Assembly: GCF_009938165.1 (NCBI RefSeq)
Contig: NZ_AP019649.1
Location: forward strand, 1,426,001 to 1,490,000
From: Vibrio taketomensis
Lineage (GTDB): Bacteria > Pseudomonadota > Gammaproteobacteria > Enterobacterales > Vibrionaceae
Direction: 5' to 3'
Length of the DNA stretch: 64,000 nt
Below the pieces are notes generated by a model, which was given only the letters and a program-made list of their open reading frames with translations, had not been told where the DNA came from and did no database searches. Shown here in pieces: positions 18,610 to 29,176 of this stretch. Position numbers and translations under genes: made by a program. Position 1 is the stretch's first letter. Each line of letters begins with the position of its first letter.

Positions 18610-21216
18610 ATGGCTCAAGCTCACCAAGCCAAATATCGCAAAGATTATCAGTCTCCGTCTCACACTATTACTGATATCGACCTCACATTTGAATTGCAAG
18701 ATACAGCCACTATCGTGACGGCTGTATCTCAAGTAAAACAGCTAAAAGACAGTACCAGCTTAGAGTTGGATGGCGAAGGGTTAGAACTAAAGCGACTTGA
18801 AGTTAACCAGGTCGAATGGAATGAATATGAGTTGGTAGAAGGTAGTATCAAGATCCATCAGTTACCAACTGAGTTTGTATTAACTATCGTGACAGAAATT
18901 AATCCTGAAGCGAATACCGCGCTAGAAGGTTTGTATAAATCTGATGGCGCATACTGCACACAGTGCGAAGCGGAAGGTTTCCGTCGCATTACATATTACC
19001 TTGATCGCCCAGATGTATTGGCCAAATACACGACGACAGTGATTGCGGATAAAGCGCAGTACCCATTCTTGCTCAGCAACGGTAACCGCATTGAACAAGC
19101 CGATCTCAATGATGGTCGTCATATGGTGAAGTGGTCTGATCCACATCCAAAACCATCTTACTTGTTTGCGTTAGTTGCAGGTGACTTTGATGTATTGCGT
19201 GACAAATACACCACGAAATCAGGCCGTAACGTTGAACTAGAAATTTTTGTCGACAAAGGCAACTTAAATCGTGCTAACCATGCGATGGTATCTTTGATTA
19301 ACTCAATGAAATGGGACGAAGAGCGTTTTGGTCTTGAGTACGATCTTGATATCTATATGATTGTGGCCGTTGATTTCTTCAACATGGGCGCAATGGAAAA
19401 TAAAGGGTTAAACGTATTCAACTCTAAGTTTGTGTTAGCCAATGATCAAACCGCAACAGATACCGATTACTTAGGTATTGAAGCGGTTATTGGTCATGAA
19501 TACTTCCATAACTGGACCGGTAACCGCGTCACTTGTCGTGACTGGTTCCAATTAAGTTTGAAAGAAGGTTTGACTGTATTCCGTGACCAAGAGTTTTCAT
19601 CTGATCTGGGTTCTCGTGCGGTAAACCGTATTAATAACGTTCGTATTATCCGTGGTCCTCAGTTTGCTGAAGATGCCAGCCCAATGTCTCATCCAATTCG
19701 TCCAGATAAAGTGATTGAGATGAATAACTTCTACACCTTAACTGTGTATGAGAAAGGCAGCGAAGTAATTCGTATGTATCATACTTTGTTGGGTGAAGAG
19801 GGCTTCCAAAAAGGTATCAAGCTTTACATCGAAAGACATGATGGCACTGCAGCCACTTGCGAAGATTTCGTAAAAGCAATGGAAGACGCGAACGGTGTCG
19901 ATCTGACTCAGTTCCGTTTATGGTATAGCCAGTCTGGTACACCAACCGTGAAAGTGGCAAGTCACTATGATGCTCAGCAGCAAACTTATACTTTAACGCT
20001 TGAGCAATCAACCGAACCAACTCAAGATCAAAAAGAGAAGCAGGCTCTGCATATTCCATTTGATATCGAACTGTACAATGCCGCAGGTGAGGTGACTGAG
20101 TTACGCTGTAACGGTGAAAAAGTTTCAAATGTTTTGAACCTAACTCAAGCAAAACAAAGCTTTGTGTTTGAAGGTGTAACAGAAAAACCAGTTCCTTCTT
20201 TGCTACGTGAGTTTTCTGCACCAGTAAAACTTGAATACGACTACAGTGATGAAGAGCTGACCTTCTTAATGGTTCATGCTCGTAATGAATTTGCTCGCTG
20301 GGATGCTGGTCAAATGTTGTTGGCGAAATATATTCGTAGCAATGTGGAAACTGTTCAGGCGGGTGATGAAGTCAGCTTACCGGAGCAAGTGGTTGATGCA
20401 TTCCGTGGTGTGTTACTGAGTAAAGAATTAGAACCAGCCTTTATTGCCGAAGTGATGTCATTACCAAGTCACAATGAAGTATCAGGTTGGTACAAGACGG
20501 TTGATGTTGATGCGGTAGCTGCGGTACTAAAAGCTATCAAAGTTCAGTTGGCTCTAGAGTTAGCTGATGAACTTTCGGCGATTTACCATAGCTTGAAACA
20601 AAGCGAGTATACGATCGATCATGCTGCAATCGGTGAACGCGCTCTAAGAAATACAGCACTTTCGTACTTGGCATATACCGAACAAGGTAACGCATTAGCA
20701 CTGCAACAATATCAGCAAGCAAACAATATGACTGATACGATCGCAGCAATGTCTGCGGCGAACCAAGCTCAATTGGATTGTCGTGAAACACTGATGTCGG
20801 ATTACAGTGATAAGTGGAAGCATGATGGTTTGGTTATGGACAAGTGGTTTACTTTGCAAGGTTGTAACCCATCAACTAACGCATTGGATATGATTAAACA
20901 AACCATGCAACACGAAGCGTTTAGCTTAAAAAATCCGAACCGCACCCGTAGTTTGGTTGGTTCATTTTTGAATATGAACCCTGTTAACTTCCATGCTATT
21001 GATGGTTCTGGCTATCAATTTGCTGGTGAAATTTTGCGTGAGCTAAATAGTGTTAACCCACAAGTTGCTTCACGTTTGATTGACCCGTTGCTAAAGCTCG
21101 GCAAGTACGACCAAACTCGCCAAGCATTGATCAAAGTAGAGCTTGAAAAATTGAAATCAATGGACGATTTAGCAAAAGATTTGTTTGAGAAAGTGACCAA
21201 GGCTCTAGAGGCTTAA
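18610..21216 (+). CDS. pepN: Aminopeptidase N (PepN), M1 family
   Basis: Cytosolic zinc aminopeptidase that removes N-terminal residues in general peptide turnover. The exopeptidase motif GAMEN lies at about residues 260-264, and the zinc site HEYFHNWTGNRVTCRDWFQLSLKEGL, with the HExxH-18-E ligands, near 296-320. The C-terminal region (PNRTRSLVGSFLNMNPVNFHA; LREFSAPVKLEYDYSDEEL) is the gammaproteobacterial PepN type. The 868 residues match the family (870 in E. coli) and the frame is intact. A weak hairpin with T-run (21253-21280) follows. Confidence 0.97.
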   Translation: MAQAHQAKYRKDYQSPSHTITDIDLTFELQDTATIVTAVSQVKQLKDSTSLELDGEGLELKRLEVNQVEWNEYELVEGSIKIHQLPTEFVLTIVTEINPEANTALEGLYKSDGAYCTQCEAEGFRRITYYLDRPDVLAKYTTTVIADKAQYPFLLSNGNRIEQADLNDGRHMVKWSDPHPKPSYLFALVAGDFDVLRDKYTTKSGRNVELEIFVDKGNLNRANHAMVSLINSMKWDEERFGLEYDLDIYMIVAVDFFNMGAMENKGLNVFNSKFVLANDQTATDTDYLGIEAVIGHEYFHNWTGNRVTCRDWFQLSLKEGLTVFRDQEFSSDLGSRAVNRINNVRIIRGPQFAEDASPMSHPIRPDKVIEMNNFYTLTVYEKGSEVIRMYHTLLGEEGFQKGIKLYIERHDGTAATCEDFVKAMEDANGVDLTQFRLWYSQSGTPTVKVASHYDAQQQTYTLTLEQSTEPTQDQKEKQALHIPFDIELYNAAGEVTELRCNGEKVSNVLNLTQAKQSFVFEGVTEKPVPSLLREFSAPVKLEYDYSDEELTFLMVHARNEFARWDAGQMLLAKYIRSNVETVQAGDEVSLPEQVVDAFRGVLLSKELEPAFIAEVMSLPSHNEVSGWYKTVDVDAVAAVLKAIKVQLALELADELSAIYHSLKQSEYTIDHAAIGERALRNTALSYLAYTEQGNALALQQYQQANNMTDTIAAMSAANQAQLDCRETLMSDYSDKWKHDGLVMDKWFTLQGCNPSTNALDMIKQTMQHEAFSLKNPNRTRSLVGSFLNMNPVNFHAIDGSGYQFAGEILRELNSVNPQVASRLIDPLLKLGKYDQTRQALIKVELEKLKSMDDLAKDLFEKVTKALEA

Positions 21217-21705
21217 GCGCAAATATCTTGTGATAATTGTTTAAAACTGAAACGGCGGCCGATATGGTCGCTGTTTTTTATCTGACTCTAACTTAAATCG
21301 GCATTGCTGATAGTTCATTGAAGGTAATACCAATAACTGTATACCAGTTATTATGTGTGATGCGTAAAACGGTATTCAAGGTGTTTAATTTGGTTCATTT
21401 ACTGTTCGATATGGTGGCGATGCGTACGATTTAAGTTGAGGGAATCATTTTGACGGGGTTACGGTTAAAATTAAGTGACTGTATGTATATACAGTAATGC
21501 TTTGTTTTAGCATATTTAGTGCGAAGACGTTGAAATTCACCGAGCGGTATTTTCGTCATTTTATGATACTGTTTACTTAACTTAATTTTGGTATTGGCAA
21601 AGCAAATGGGTGTGATACAAATTTACTTACTTGCAGTCTGTGCGCTAGTTTCGGCATATAATGTCTTCATCTCAGAAACCATCTAGGAATAGGGTTAGCT
21701 TACGT
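21217..21705. other. 489-bp intergenic region upstream of DUF2835
   Basis: Contains a weak terminator for pepN (21253-21280), an inverted repeat AATAACTG/CAGTTATT (21332-21352), and a TATAAT at 21657-21662 that may be the -10 of the DUF2835 gene. No further gene seen. Confidence 0.4.
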
Positions 21706-21923
21706 ATGAATCAGTACTTTTTTTCGCTTAATATTCCTTATCAAACTTTCCTTTCCCACTACAATGGCGCAGCGAGTGTGTGCTGGTCACAACTGAGACC
21801 GGACTGCGTCTTCAACTACCGGCATCGCGCTTTCGTCCTTTTCTTAGTCAGATTGGATTAAAAGGGCGCTTTAGGCTTATAACTGACCAAAACAACAAAT
21901 TCGTACGGTTGGAAATTCTATAA
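21706..21923 (+). CDS. DUF2835 family protein, broken by a one-base shift
   Basis: Small conserved Vibrio protein of unknown function (~72 residues). The first frame gives MNQYFFSLNIPYQTFLSHYN-GAASV. One missing base near 21778 then moves the rest to another frame: VLVTTETGLRLQLPASRFRP, followed by FLSQIGLKGRFRLITDQNN and KFVRLEIL before the TAA at 21921. Joined, these give the characteristic DUF2835 sequence as I remember it in vibrios, where it also lies between pepN and gdhB. As the frame stands it would yield an unrelated tail. Confidence 0.75.
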
Positions 21924-22127
21924 TTATTGGAATTTGCAGTACCTTTAATAAGGCATTAATCACAATCTCAAACATTTCCCTTATCTTGATATAAATACAA
22001 TTAACCACTCGCTAACATATTCAATACAATAGGGCGGCATTACCAAGAATAAGCGCTATGCTTACAACAACATATGGTGCTTATAAAACATCCCTAAAAT
22101 ATAGAATTCTAATAGTGGAGTGTGTAT

Positions 22128-25100
22128 ATGACTGTGCGAGATTCAGTTATGCCTGTTTTGCTTGAAAAAGTGTATCAACTGATCCAAGACAAAATTGAAC
22201 CTGCTCAACAACCTCTGGTCAACCAACTTGCTCAACATCTTTTTAGTAATATTGCGCGCGAAGACTTAGTCGAACGTAATGAGTCCGATCTCTATGGTGC
22301 AGTGATCAGCCTTTGGCACCACCTCAATGAGAAAAAGCCAAATGAATTATCGGTACGAGTGTTTAATCCAAGCGTCAGTAAACAAGGTTGGCAATCAACC
22401 CATACTATTGTTGAAATCGTCATAAGTGATAGTCCGTTTTTAGTGGATTCAATCAAGATGGCAATTGTGCGCCTTGGTCTCACTTCCCACCTTATGCTTC
22501 ATGGCCCAACCCAAATAAAACGCAGCAAAGACAATCAGATTACATCGATAAACCAAGGGGATGGAGAGTTACTCTCTATTTTCCACCTAGAAGTTGACAG
22601 GCTTAGTGATAAGAGTGCGATGTCAAATTTACAACAAGGTTTGGTCGATATTCTTAGCGATACACAATTAGTGGTCAATGATTGGCAGCCGATGGTGGAT
22701 AAGCTGCAACAAGTGACGGATCAAGTGGCGAGCCTTGAAGGCAAAGTGAGGATCGAAAGGGATCATTACGAAGAGACAGTAAAGTTTCTACGTTGGCTTG
22801 GGGATCATAACTTTACCTTTATGGGCTACAAAGAGTTCGACCTGTTTAATGATAATGGTGAGTTAGAACTTAAGCCCACCAGCGAAAAAGGGCTGGGACT
22901 ATTTTCAAATCCAAAACGAGTGCGTAGTGTTAAGCTCTCTGATTTTCCCGATTCCGCCAGACTTGAAGCAGAAAAGCCATTTCTTTTGATTGTCACCAAA
23001 GGCAACACGCCTTCGAGAATTCACCGACCAGCTTATACCGACTACATTGGGATTAAGAAATTTGATAAGCACGGACGCGTTGTTGGAGAACACAGGTTTA
23101 CTGGGCTCTATACCTCCGCGGTCTACAACCAGAGCGTAGGCGACATTCCGCTTATCCGTGAAAAGGTGCAACGGATTCTTGAATCAAGCGCTTATCGCCA
23201 CGGTTCCTATTCCTATAAAGCGCTTAATAATATTCTTGAGAATTATCCACGTGATGAACTGCTGCAAGCAAGGGAAGAAGAACTGCTTGAAGTGGGTATG
23301 GGCGTGGTACAAATGCAAGATAGGGATATGCTGCGTTTGTTTGTACGTAAAGATCCATTTGGACGCTTTTTCAGTTGTATGGTGTACGTGACCAAAGACC
23401 GTTATAACACCGAATTGCGTCGCCAAACCCAACGTATATTGCAACAGTATTTTCGCTGCGATAGAGAAGTGGAGTTCACCACCTATTTCTCAGAGAGTCC
23501 ATTAGCAAGAACTCATTACATTGTGCGGGTAGATAACAATAATATGGATGTGGATGTTAAGACGATTGAACAAAATCTCGTAGAGGCATCATCAACCTGG
23601 GATGATCGTTTATCTGATGCGATTGTAGCGAACTTTGGTGAGAGTAAAGGTCTGCCTCTCTCGAAAGAATATCGCCATGCGTTTCCTCGTTCCTATAAGG
23701 AAGATGTTTTACCAGCATCGGCTGTTGCCGATATTGAAAGGCTTGAAGCATTAGATGACGATAATAAATTGGGTATGTTGTTCTATCGTCCCCAAGAGTT
23801 AGCTTCGGATTCGCAATCTGTGCGATTCAAACTTTACCATCGTGATGAGCCTATTCATCTCTCAGATGTGATGCCCATGCTGGAAAATCTAGGCTTAAGG
23901 GTGATTGGCGAATCGCCGTATGAGATCCATAAAGTGAATGGTCATGTCTATTGGATCTTAGATTTTTCTATGTTGCACCATAGTGCTAATCGAGTCGATT
24001 TAAGAGATGCACGCGATCGTTTCCAACAGGCGTTTGCGTCGATTTGGCAAGGCGAATTGGAAAGCGATGGCTTTAACCGTTTGGTGCTTGGTGCCGGTTT
24101 GACCGGACGAGAAGTGTCGATCTTACGTGCCTACGCACGTTATATGCGCCAAGTCGGTTTCCCATTTAGTCAACAATATATTGAAGATACGCTTAATCAT
24201 CATCCGCAACTTGCGACTGATCTGGTGATGCTGTTTAAAAAGCGTTTTGATCCAAAACATCGTGGCGCTGACAAAGGACAGCAAGCTTTGGTCGAAACGA
24301 TCAATCAGCAATTAGAAGCGGTAGAGAGCTTAGATGACGATCGTATTATTCGTCGTTATATGGAGATGATCACCGCAACGCTGCGCACGAACTACTATCA
24401 ACTTGATGAACAAAAGCAACCTAAGCCATGGCTAGCGTTAAAACTCAAACCTAGTGAGATACCGGAAATTCCTCAACCAGTTCCAGCGTTTGAAATCTTT
24501 GTTTATGCGCCCGATATTGAAGGGGTGCATTTACGGGGAGGTAAGGTCGCTCGCGGTGGACTTCGTTGGTCTGATAGACAAGAAGATTTCCGTACCGAAA
24601 TACTCGGCTTGGTCAAAGCGCAGCAAGTGAAGAATACGGTTATCGTGCCTGTGGGAGCAAAAGGCGGATTTGTTTGTAAACGCCAGGCAAACTTTACCTC
24701 AAGAGATGAGATTTTTGCAGAAGGGCAACGTTGCTATAAACGCTTTATTCGCGCTTTGCTCGATGTTTCTGACAATATCATCGAGGGCGAAGTTGTGCCG
24801 CCGAAAATGTGGTTCGCCATGACGAAGATGACCCGTATTTGGTGGTAGCAGCTGACAAAGGCACGGCGACGTTTTCTGATTTGGCTAACTCTGTTTCTGC
24901 AGAATACAATTTCTGGCTTGGCGATGCTTTTGCGTCTGGTGGTTCAAACGGTTATGACCACAAGGCAATGGGCATTACGGCAAAAGGTGGTTGGGAATCG
25001 GTGAAACGTCACTTCCGTGAGATGGGTATTGACTGTCAAACCACAGATTTTACTGCAGTGGGTATCGGCGACATGGCGGGTGACGTGTTTGGTAACGGTA

Positions 25101-26968
25101 TGCTGTTATCAAAACATACTTGTTTAGTTGCTGCGTTTAACCATATGCACATCTTTATCGACCCAACCCCTCATGCTGAAAGAAGTTGGCAAGAACGTTC
25201 ACGTTTATTTAAGCTGCCACGCTCAAGTTGGGAAGATTACGATCCTAAATTAATTTCTGCTGGTGGCGGTATCTTCTCAAGAAAAGCGAAATCAATAACA
25301 TTAACGCCAGAAATTCAAAAACTGCTTTCAACCAAGAAAACAGCGTTAGCGCCAAATGATCTGATTAAGATGATCTTATCTATGCCTGTGGATCTGTTAT
25401 GGAACGGCGGGATTGGGACTTACGTTAAAGCCTCATCAGAAACGCATATTGATGTTGGTGATCGAGCTAATGATGTATTGAGGATTGATGGTAAAGATCT
25501 TAAAGCCAGAATTGTAGGAGAAGGCGGTAACTTGGGGATGACGCAGAAAGGGCGGATTGAATACGCTCTTGCTGGTGGCCGAGTGAATACCGATTTCGTC
25601 GATAATGTCGGTGGTGTTGATTGTTCGGATAATGAAGTGAACATCAAGATCTTCCTAAATAGCCTAGTCGCCAATGGTGATCTCACGGTTAAACAACGTA
25701 ATGCGACATTGGAAGCGATGGAGCATGAAGTTAGTGAGATCGTATTAAGTGATGCTTATTGCCAGTCGGAATCAATTTCAGTCACAGATTTCCAAGGCCT
25801 TTCGTTAGTGAAAGAGCAGATTCGTTTTATCCATTCGATGGAAAAAGCTGGATATTTGGATCGAGCTTTGGAATACATTCCAGATGATGAAACGCTATTA
25901 GAAAGGGAGAAACAAGGTAAGGCATTAACTCGTCCGGAACTCTCTGTGCTGATCGCCTATGGCAAAATGGTACTGAAAGAGCAGTTAGTGCATCCTGATA
26001 TCGCTGATGATGATTTCCATGCTCAATTGCTTAGCGAATATTTCCCAACGATGTTACGTCGTAACTATTTAGGGCAAATGCAAAATCACCCATTGCGTAG
26101 AGAAATAATTGCTACAGTACTTGCTAATCAGATGGTTAATGAGATGGGCTGTAATTTCGTGACTCGTTTGCAAGAAGAGACGGGAGCAAGCGTGGTAGAT
26201 ATTGCTAACGCTTATAGTGTGTCTCGAGAGATTTTTGGCTTGGGCGAGGTGTTACAGAACCTCCGTATGCTGGATAATGTGGCTACAACTGCAGCGCAAT
26301 ATGACATGATGTTTGCCGTACGCCGAACCTTGAGACGAGTGAGTCGTTGGATTTTACGCAATCGAACTGGTAAGCCGTCAGTGTCAGATTTGATTAATCT
26401 CTATTTGCCTGATGTTGAAAAAGTGAAAGCATCACTCGATCAGCTATTAGTCCCAAGTGAAGTCGAGGAACATAATCAACAAGCACAACAATGGATCAAG
26501 CAGGGCATTAGTGCAGAATTGGCGAATTATGTCTCACGTCTATCGAGTCTATACTCGGTTCTGGATGTGTCTACAGTATCTCAAGAAAAACGAATCAGTG
26601 TCGAAAAAACGGCGCAACTCTACTTCAATCTTGGCGATAGACTGTCTTTGCATTGGTTCTTGAACCAAATTAATAACCAACCTGTTGATAATCATTGGCA
26701 AGCATTGGCTAGGGCGGCGTTTAGAGAAGATCTTGATTGGCAGCAACGTCTGTTAACAGCTCAAGTTTTAAGCTGTGGTTGCCTCACCGATGATCTTGAT
26801 GTTGGATTGGCGCTAGAAAACTGGATTGTTACAAATAAAGCGTCTTTGCAACGCTGGGAAAACATTCTTAACGAATTCAAAGTAGGCTCGACCCATGAAT
26901 TTGCAAAATTCTCGGTTGCACTGCGAGAATTGATGCTTTTAAATTTGAATTGTTCTGCAAATGAGTGA
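22128..26968 (+). CDS. gdhB: NAD-specific glutamate dehydrogenase, large (180-kDa) type, interrupted by a one-base shift
   Basis: Oxidative deamination of glutamate to 2-oxoglutarate with NAD+, feeding amino-acid carbon to the TCA cycle. About 1,613 residues when repaired, normal for this class. ACT-like N-terminal region (WQSTHTIVEIVISDSPFLVDS) comes before the catalytic core LRGGKVARGGLRWSDRQEDFRTE, where the conserved lysines lie in KAQQVKNTVIVPVGAKGGF. The first frame stops at 24848; the second continues VVRHDEDDPYLVVAADKGTATFSD. A run of four A at 24804-24807 stands where five are needed (PPKNVVRHDED). Start ATG 22128 behind GGAG is preferred over GTG 22122. An intrinsic terminator follows. 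Confidence 0.95.
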
Positions 26969-26974
26969 TAATAA

Positions 26975-26999
26975 CGCCCCGTTTATACGGGGCTTTTTT
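26975..26999 (+). terminator. gdhB terminator
   Basis: GCCCCG, six-base loop, CGGGGC, then TTTTTT. Confidence 0.9.
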
Positions 27000-27013
27000 C
27001 TATCGGAGGCAGA

Positions 27014-28024
27014 ATGCTTTACCGTCTAGCCAGGACTGGCTTTTTCCAACTTGATGCCGAGAAGGCACATGATTTAGCAATTCAAAACTTCAAACGCCTT
27101 AACGGCACACCTCTTGATCTTTTCTACCGCCAACAACTTCCACATCGTCCAGTTGAATGCATGGGTATTACATTCCGTAACCCAGTAGGTTTAGCTGCAG
27201 GTCTGGATAAAAACGGCGAGTGTATCGAAGCCTTTGATGCGATGGGTTTTGGTTTTGTTGAAGTAGGTACGGTTACTCCGCGCCCTCAATCAGGTAACGA
27301 CAAACCTCGCATTTTCCGTCTACTAGAGGCGGAAGGTATTATCAACCGTATGGGTTTCAACAACCAAGGTGTTGATAATCTAATTGAAAATGTAAAACGC
27401 GCAAAATTTGATTGTGTGCTTGGTATCAATATCGGTAAGAACAAAGACACGCCGATTGAAAAGGGTACCGAAGATTACTTGATCTGTATGGAAAAAGTTT
27501 ATCAGTACGCAGGTTATATTGCAGTTAATATTTCTTCTCCAAATACTCCAGGACTTCGTACGCTTCAATATGGCGAAGCACTTGATGAACTGCTTTCGTC
27601 TTTAAAAGAGAAACAAGCCGAACTTCATCAGAAACATGGCAAGTACGTTCCTGTAGCATTGAAAATTGCGCCAGATTTGACGGACGATGAAATTAAGCAA
27701 ATTTGCCAATCACTGATCCAACACAATATCGATGGTGTGATTGCGACCAATACGACTTTGGATCGTACCATCGTTGAAGGTATGAAACATGCGAATGAAA
27801 TGGGGGGCTTAAGTGGTCGTCCAGTTCAATTGCGAAGTACCGAAGTTGTTCGTCTACTGCATCAAGAGCTTGGAGATAAATTGCCTATCATCGGTGTTGG
27901 CGGTATTGACTCTTATGTTGCTGCTAAAGAGAAAATGATGGCGGGGGCGAAGCTTGTCCAAGTTTACACCGGTTTCATTTATCACGGCCCTGGCTTGGTG
28001 AAGGACATCGTCAAAAACATCTAG
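27014..28024 (+). CDS. pyrD: Dihydroorotate dehydrogenase (quinone), class 2
   Basis: Fourth step of pyrimidine synthesis: oxidises dihydroorotate to orotate at the inner membrane, passing electrons to quinone. The 336-residue length is that of PyrD class 2. Motifs: [41 protein letters not shown], the serine-containing catalytic segment [12 protein letters not shown] (class 2 uses Ser), [11 protein letters not shown] and [19 protein letters not shown]. The N-terminal amphipathic membrane-binding helix ([19 protein letters not shown]) is present. Order pyrD-zapC-rlmL-uup resembles E. coli. Confidence 0.97.
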   Translation: MLYRLARTGFFQLDAEKAHDLAIQNFKRLNGTPLDLFYRQQLPHRPVECMGITFRNPVGLAAGLDKNGECIEAFDAMGFGFVEVGTVTPRPQSGNDKPRIFRLLEAEGIINRMGFNNQGVDNLIENVKRAKFDCVLGINIGKNKDTPIEKGTEDYLICMEKVYQYAGYIAVNISSPNTPGLRTLQYGEALDELLSSLKEKQAELHQKHGKYVPVALKIAPDLTDDEIKQICQSLIQHNIDGVIATNTTLDRTIVEGMKHANEMGGLSGRPVQLRSTEVVRLLHQELGDKLPIIGVGGIDSYVAAKEKMMAGAKLVQVYTGFIYHGPGLVKDIVKNI

Positions 28025-28028
28025 TGAC

Positions 28029-28041
28029 ATGACAGTGTCAC
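28029..28041. promoter_or_regulatory. Near-consensus matS site (MatP binding)
   Basis: ATGACAGTGTCAC differs from the matS consensus GTGACRNYGTCAC only at the first base. MatP, encoded in this window at 38345, binds such sites across the Ter macrodomain, which fits the dif sites at 39965 and 49476. Confidence 0.6.
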
Positions 28042-28072
28042 TTTAAAAAATCATTCAAATCAGAGTGTTTTG

Positions 28073-28107
28073 AAGAGGAGATGAGTTTTCATTTCCTCTT
28101 TTTTTTT
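28073..28107 (+). terminator. pyrD terminator
   Basis: AAGAGGA and TCCTCTT arms with an inner ATGA/TCAT pairing, followed by a run of T. Confidence 0.75.
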
Positions 28108-28188
28108 CGATCGCACCGAATACACTTTGCAGTGAGAGAAGGTAATTAAGCGGTTTACCTACATTCATTGACGAGAGAGATCGGATTG

Positions 28189-28905
28189 ATGCTTAAACCC
28201 AGCGACAAATGGACTTGGTACTATGATGATGCTGAGCAGCACTTGATGCTAGACTTGGGCAACACCATGCTATTCAAAACAAATCTTTCGCGCAAACATA
28301 TTGTAGAGTGCGCTGTCGGTATTAATGAGTTTTCAGTGGATGATGCCACTGCATTTCAAACCTACAAAGACCAAATTTCTCACCTTGATTTATCTGAACC
28401 TCGCCAGGCTGAACTCGCTTTATATTGCGTAGCCGCAAAGCGTTTTCATAAGCCTGTTCAACCTAAAAGCTGGTTTTTCAATAGCCTTTCTGATGGTTCG
28501 CTTACCCCAGAAGAAGGGGACTTTGTTCGTCTAGAAACGAATCATACAAGAGGCGCGTTTATCGTCCTAGAAGTAGGTGAGTGTGCCAGCTTGTGTGCGT
28601 CAATAAATTTGGACGACTTTGACCTAAATGGGATTAAATCACTCAAGTTTGGTGAGGCCATAAAAGTTATGCATGACCGTATGCAGAACATTAATCACAG
28701 TTTCCTTACTCAGCCCTATGCGTTTAGTAGGCTAAATTCTACGTTTCGTTCCTATTCATTTCATTCTCGTCGGCTTATAAGGCCGACTTTTTTTGTCCAA
28801 AATTCACCAATAGCGTTCTTCATCTTCAAAAATAGGTGGATTAACACCGCATATTCTTATCTATTTACCTATTTTGTACAACCTATTGCCTATTTATTTT
28901 GGTGA
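28189..28905 (+). CDS. zapC: Cell division protein ZapC, probable frame error near 3' end
   Basis: ZapC binds FtsZ and promotes filament bundling at the Z ring. Recognised by MLKPSDKWTWYYDDAEQHLM, DLGNTMLF, QAELALYCVAAKRFHKP, QPKSWFF and LKFGEAIKVMHDRM, in the order of E. coli ZapC (180 residues). The open frame runs ~55 residues longer and passes straight through a strong terminator hairpin at 28769-28794, which is implausible. If one T of the TTT at 28723-28725 is extra, the protein ends ...YALVG at the TAA of 28733-28735, a normal ~182 residues. Start ATG 28189 (an in-frame TTG lies upstream at 28168). Confidence 0.82.
   Translation: MLKPSDKWTWYYDDAEQHLMLDLGNTMLFKTNLSRKHIVECAVGINEFSVDDATAFQTYKDQISHLDLSEPRQAELALYCVAAKRFHKPVQPKSWFFNSLSDGSLTPEEGDFVRLETNHTRGAFIVLEVGECASLCASINLDDFDLNGIKSLKFGEAIKVMHDRMQNINHSFLTQPYAFSRLNSTFRSYSFHSRRLIRPTFFVQNSPIAFFIFKNRWINTAYSYLFTYFVQPIAYLFW
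28769..28794 (+). terminator. zapC terminator
   Basis: GTCGGC, loop, GCCGAC followed by TTTTTTT. It lies inside the extended zapC frame, evidence that the real stop is upstream. Confidence 0.85.
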
Positions 28906-29138
28906 TATAGGCACCAAATTCCTCTATTTAGTGAAATATGTAACTAAATTACAGTCAAATAAAGGTATTGGTATATACCAATTTAACTGCGAATAAGTAT
29001 TCACTATGGCTGGTGGGGTTGATTTGTCGTTGCTGATGGATTTAAGCCAAATAGCTCGAACTGCTGTTTTGATAAGCGAACAACAATTCATTACTAAGAA
29101 AATTGAGATTCAATTAACGAAAAGTCGTATAGGTCGGG

Positions 29139-29144
29139 TATAAT
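29139..29144 (+). promoter_or_regulatory. Probable -10 element of rlmL
   Basis: TATAAT in GGGTATAATGCGG, 33 bp before the rlmL ATG. The -35 is not obvious. The 28906-29176 gap holds nothing else I can name. Confidence 0.45.
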
Positions 29145-29176
29145 GCGGGGTCATTTATCAAGAACATTAGAAGACT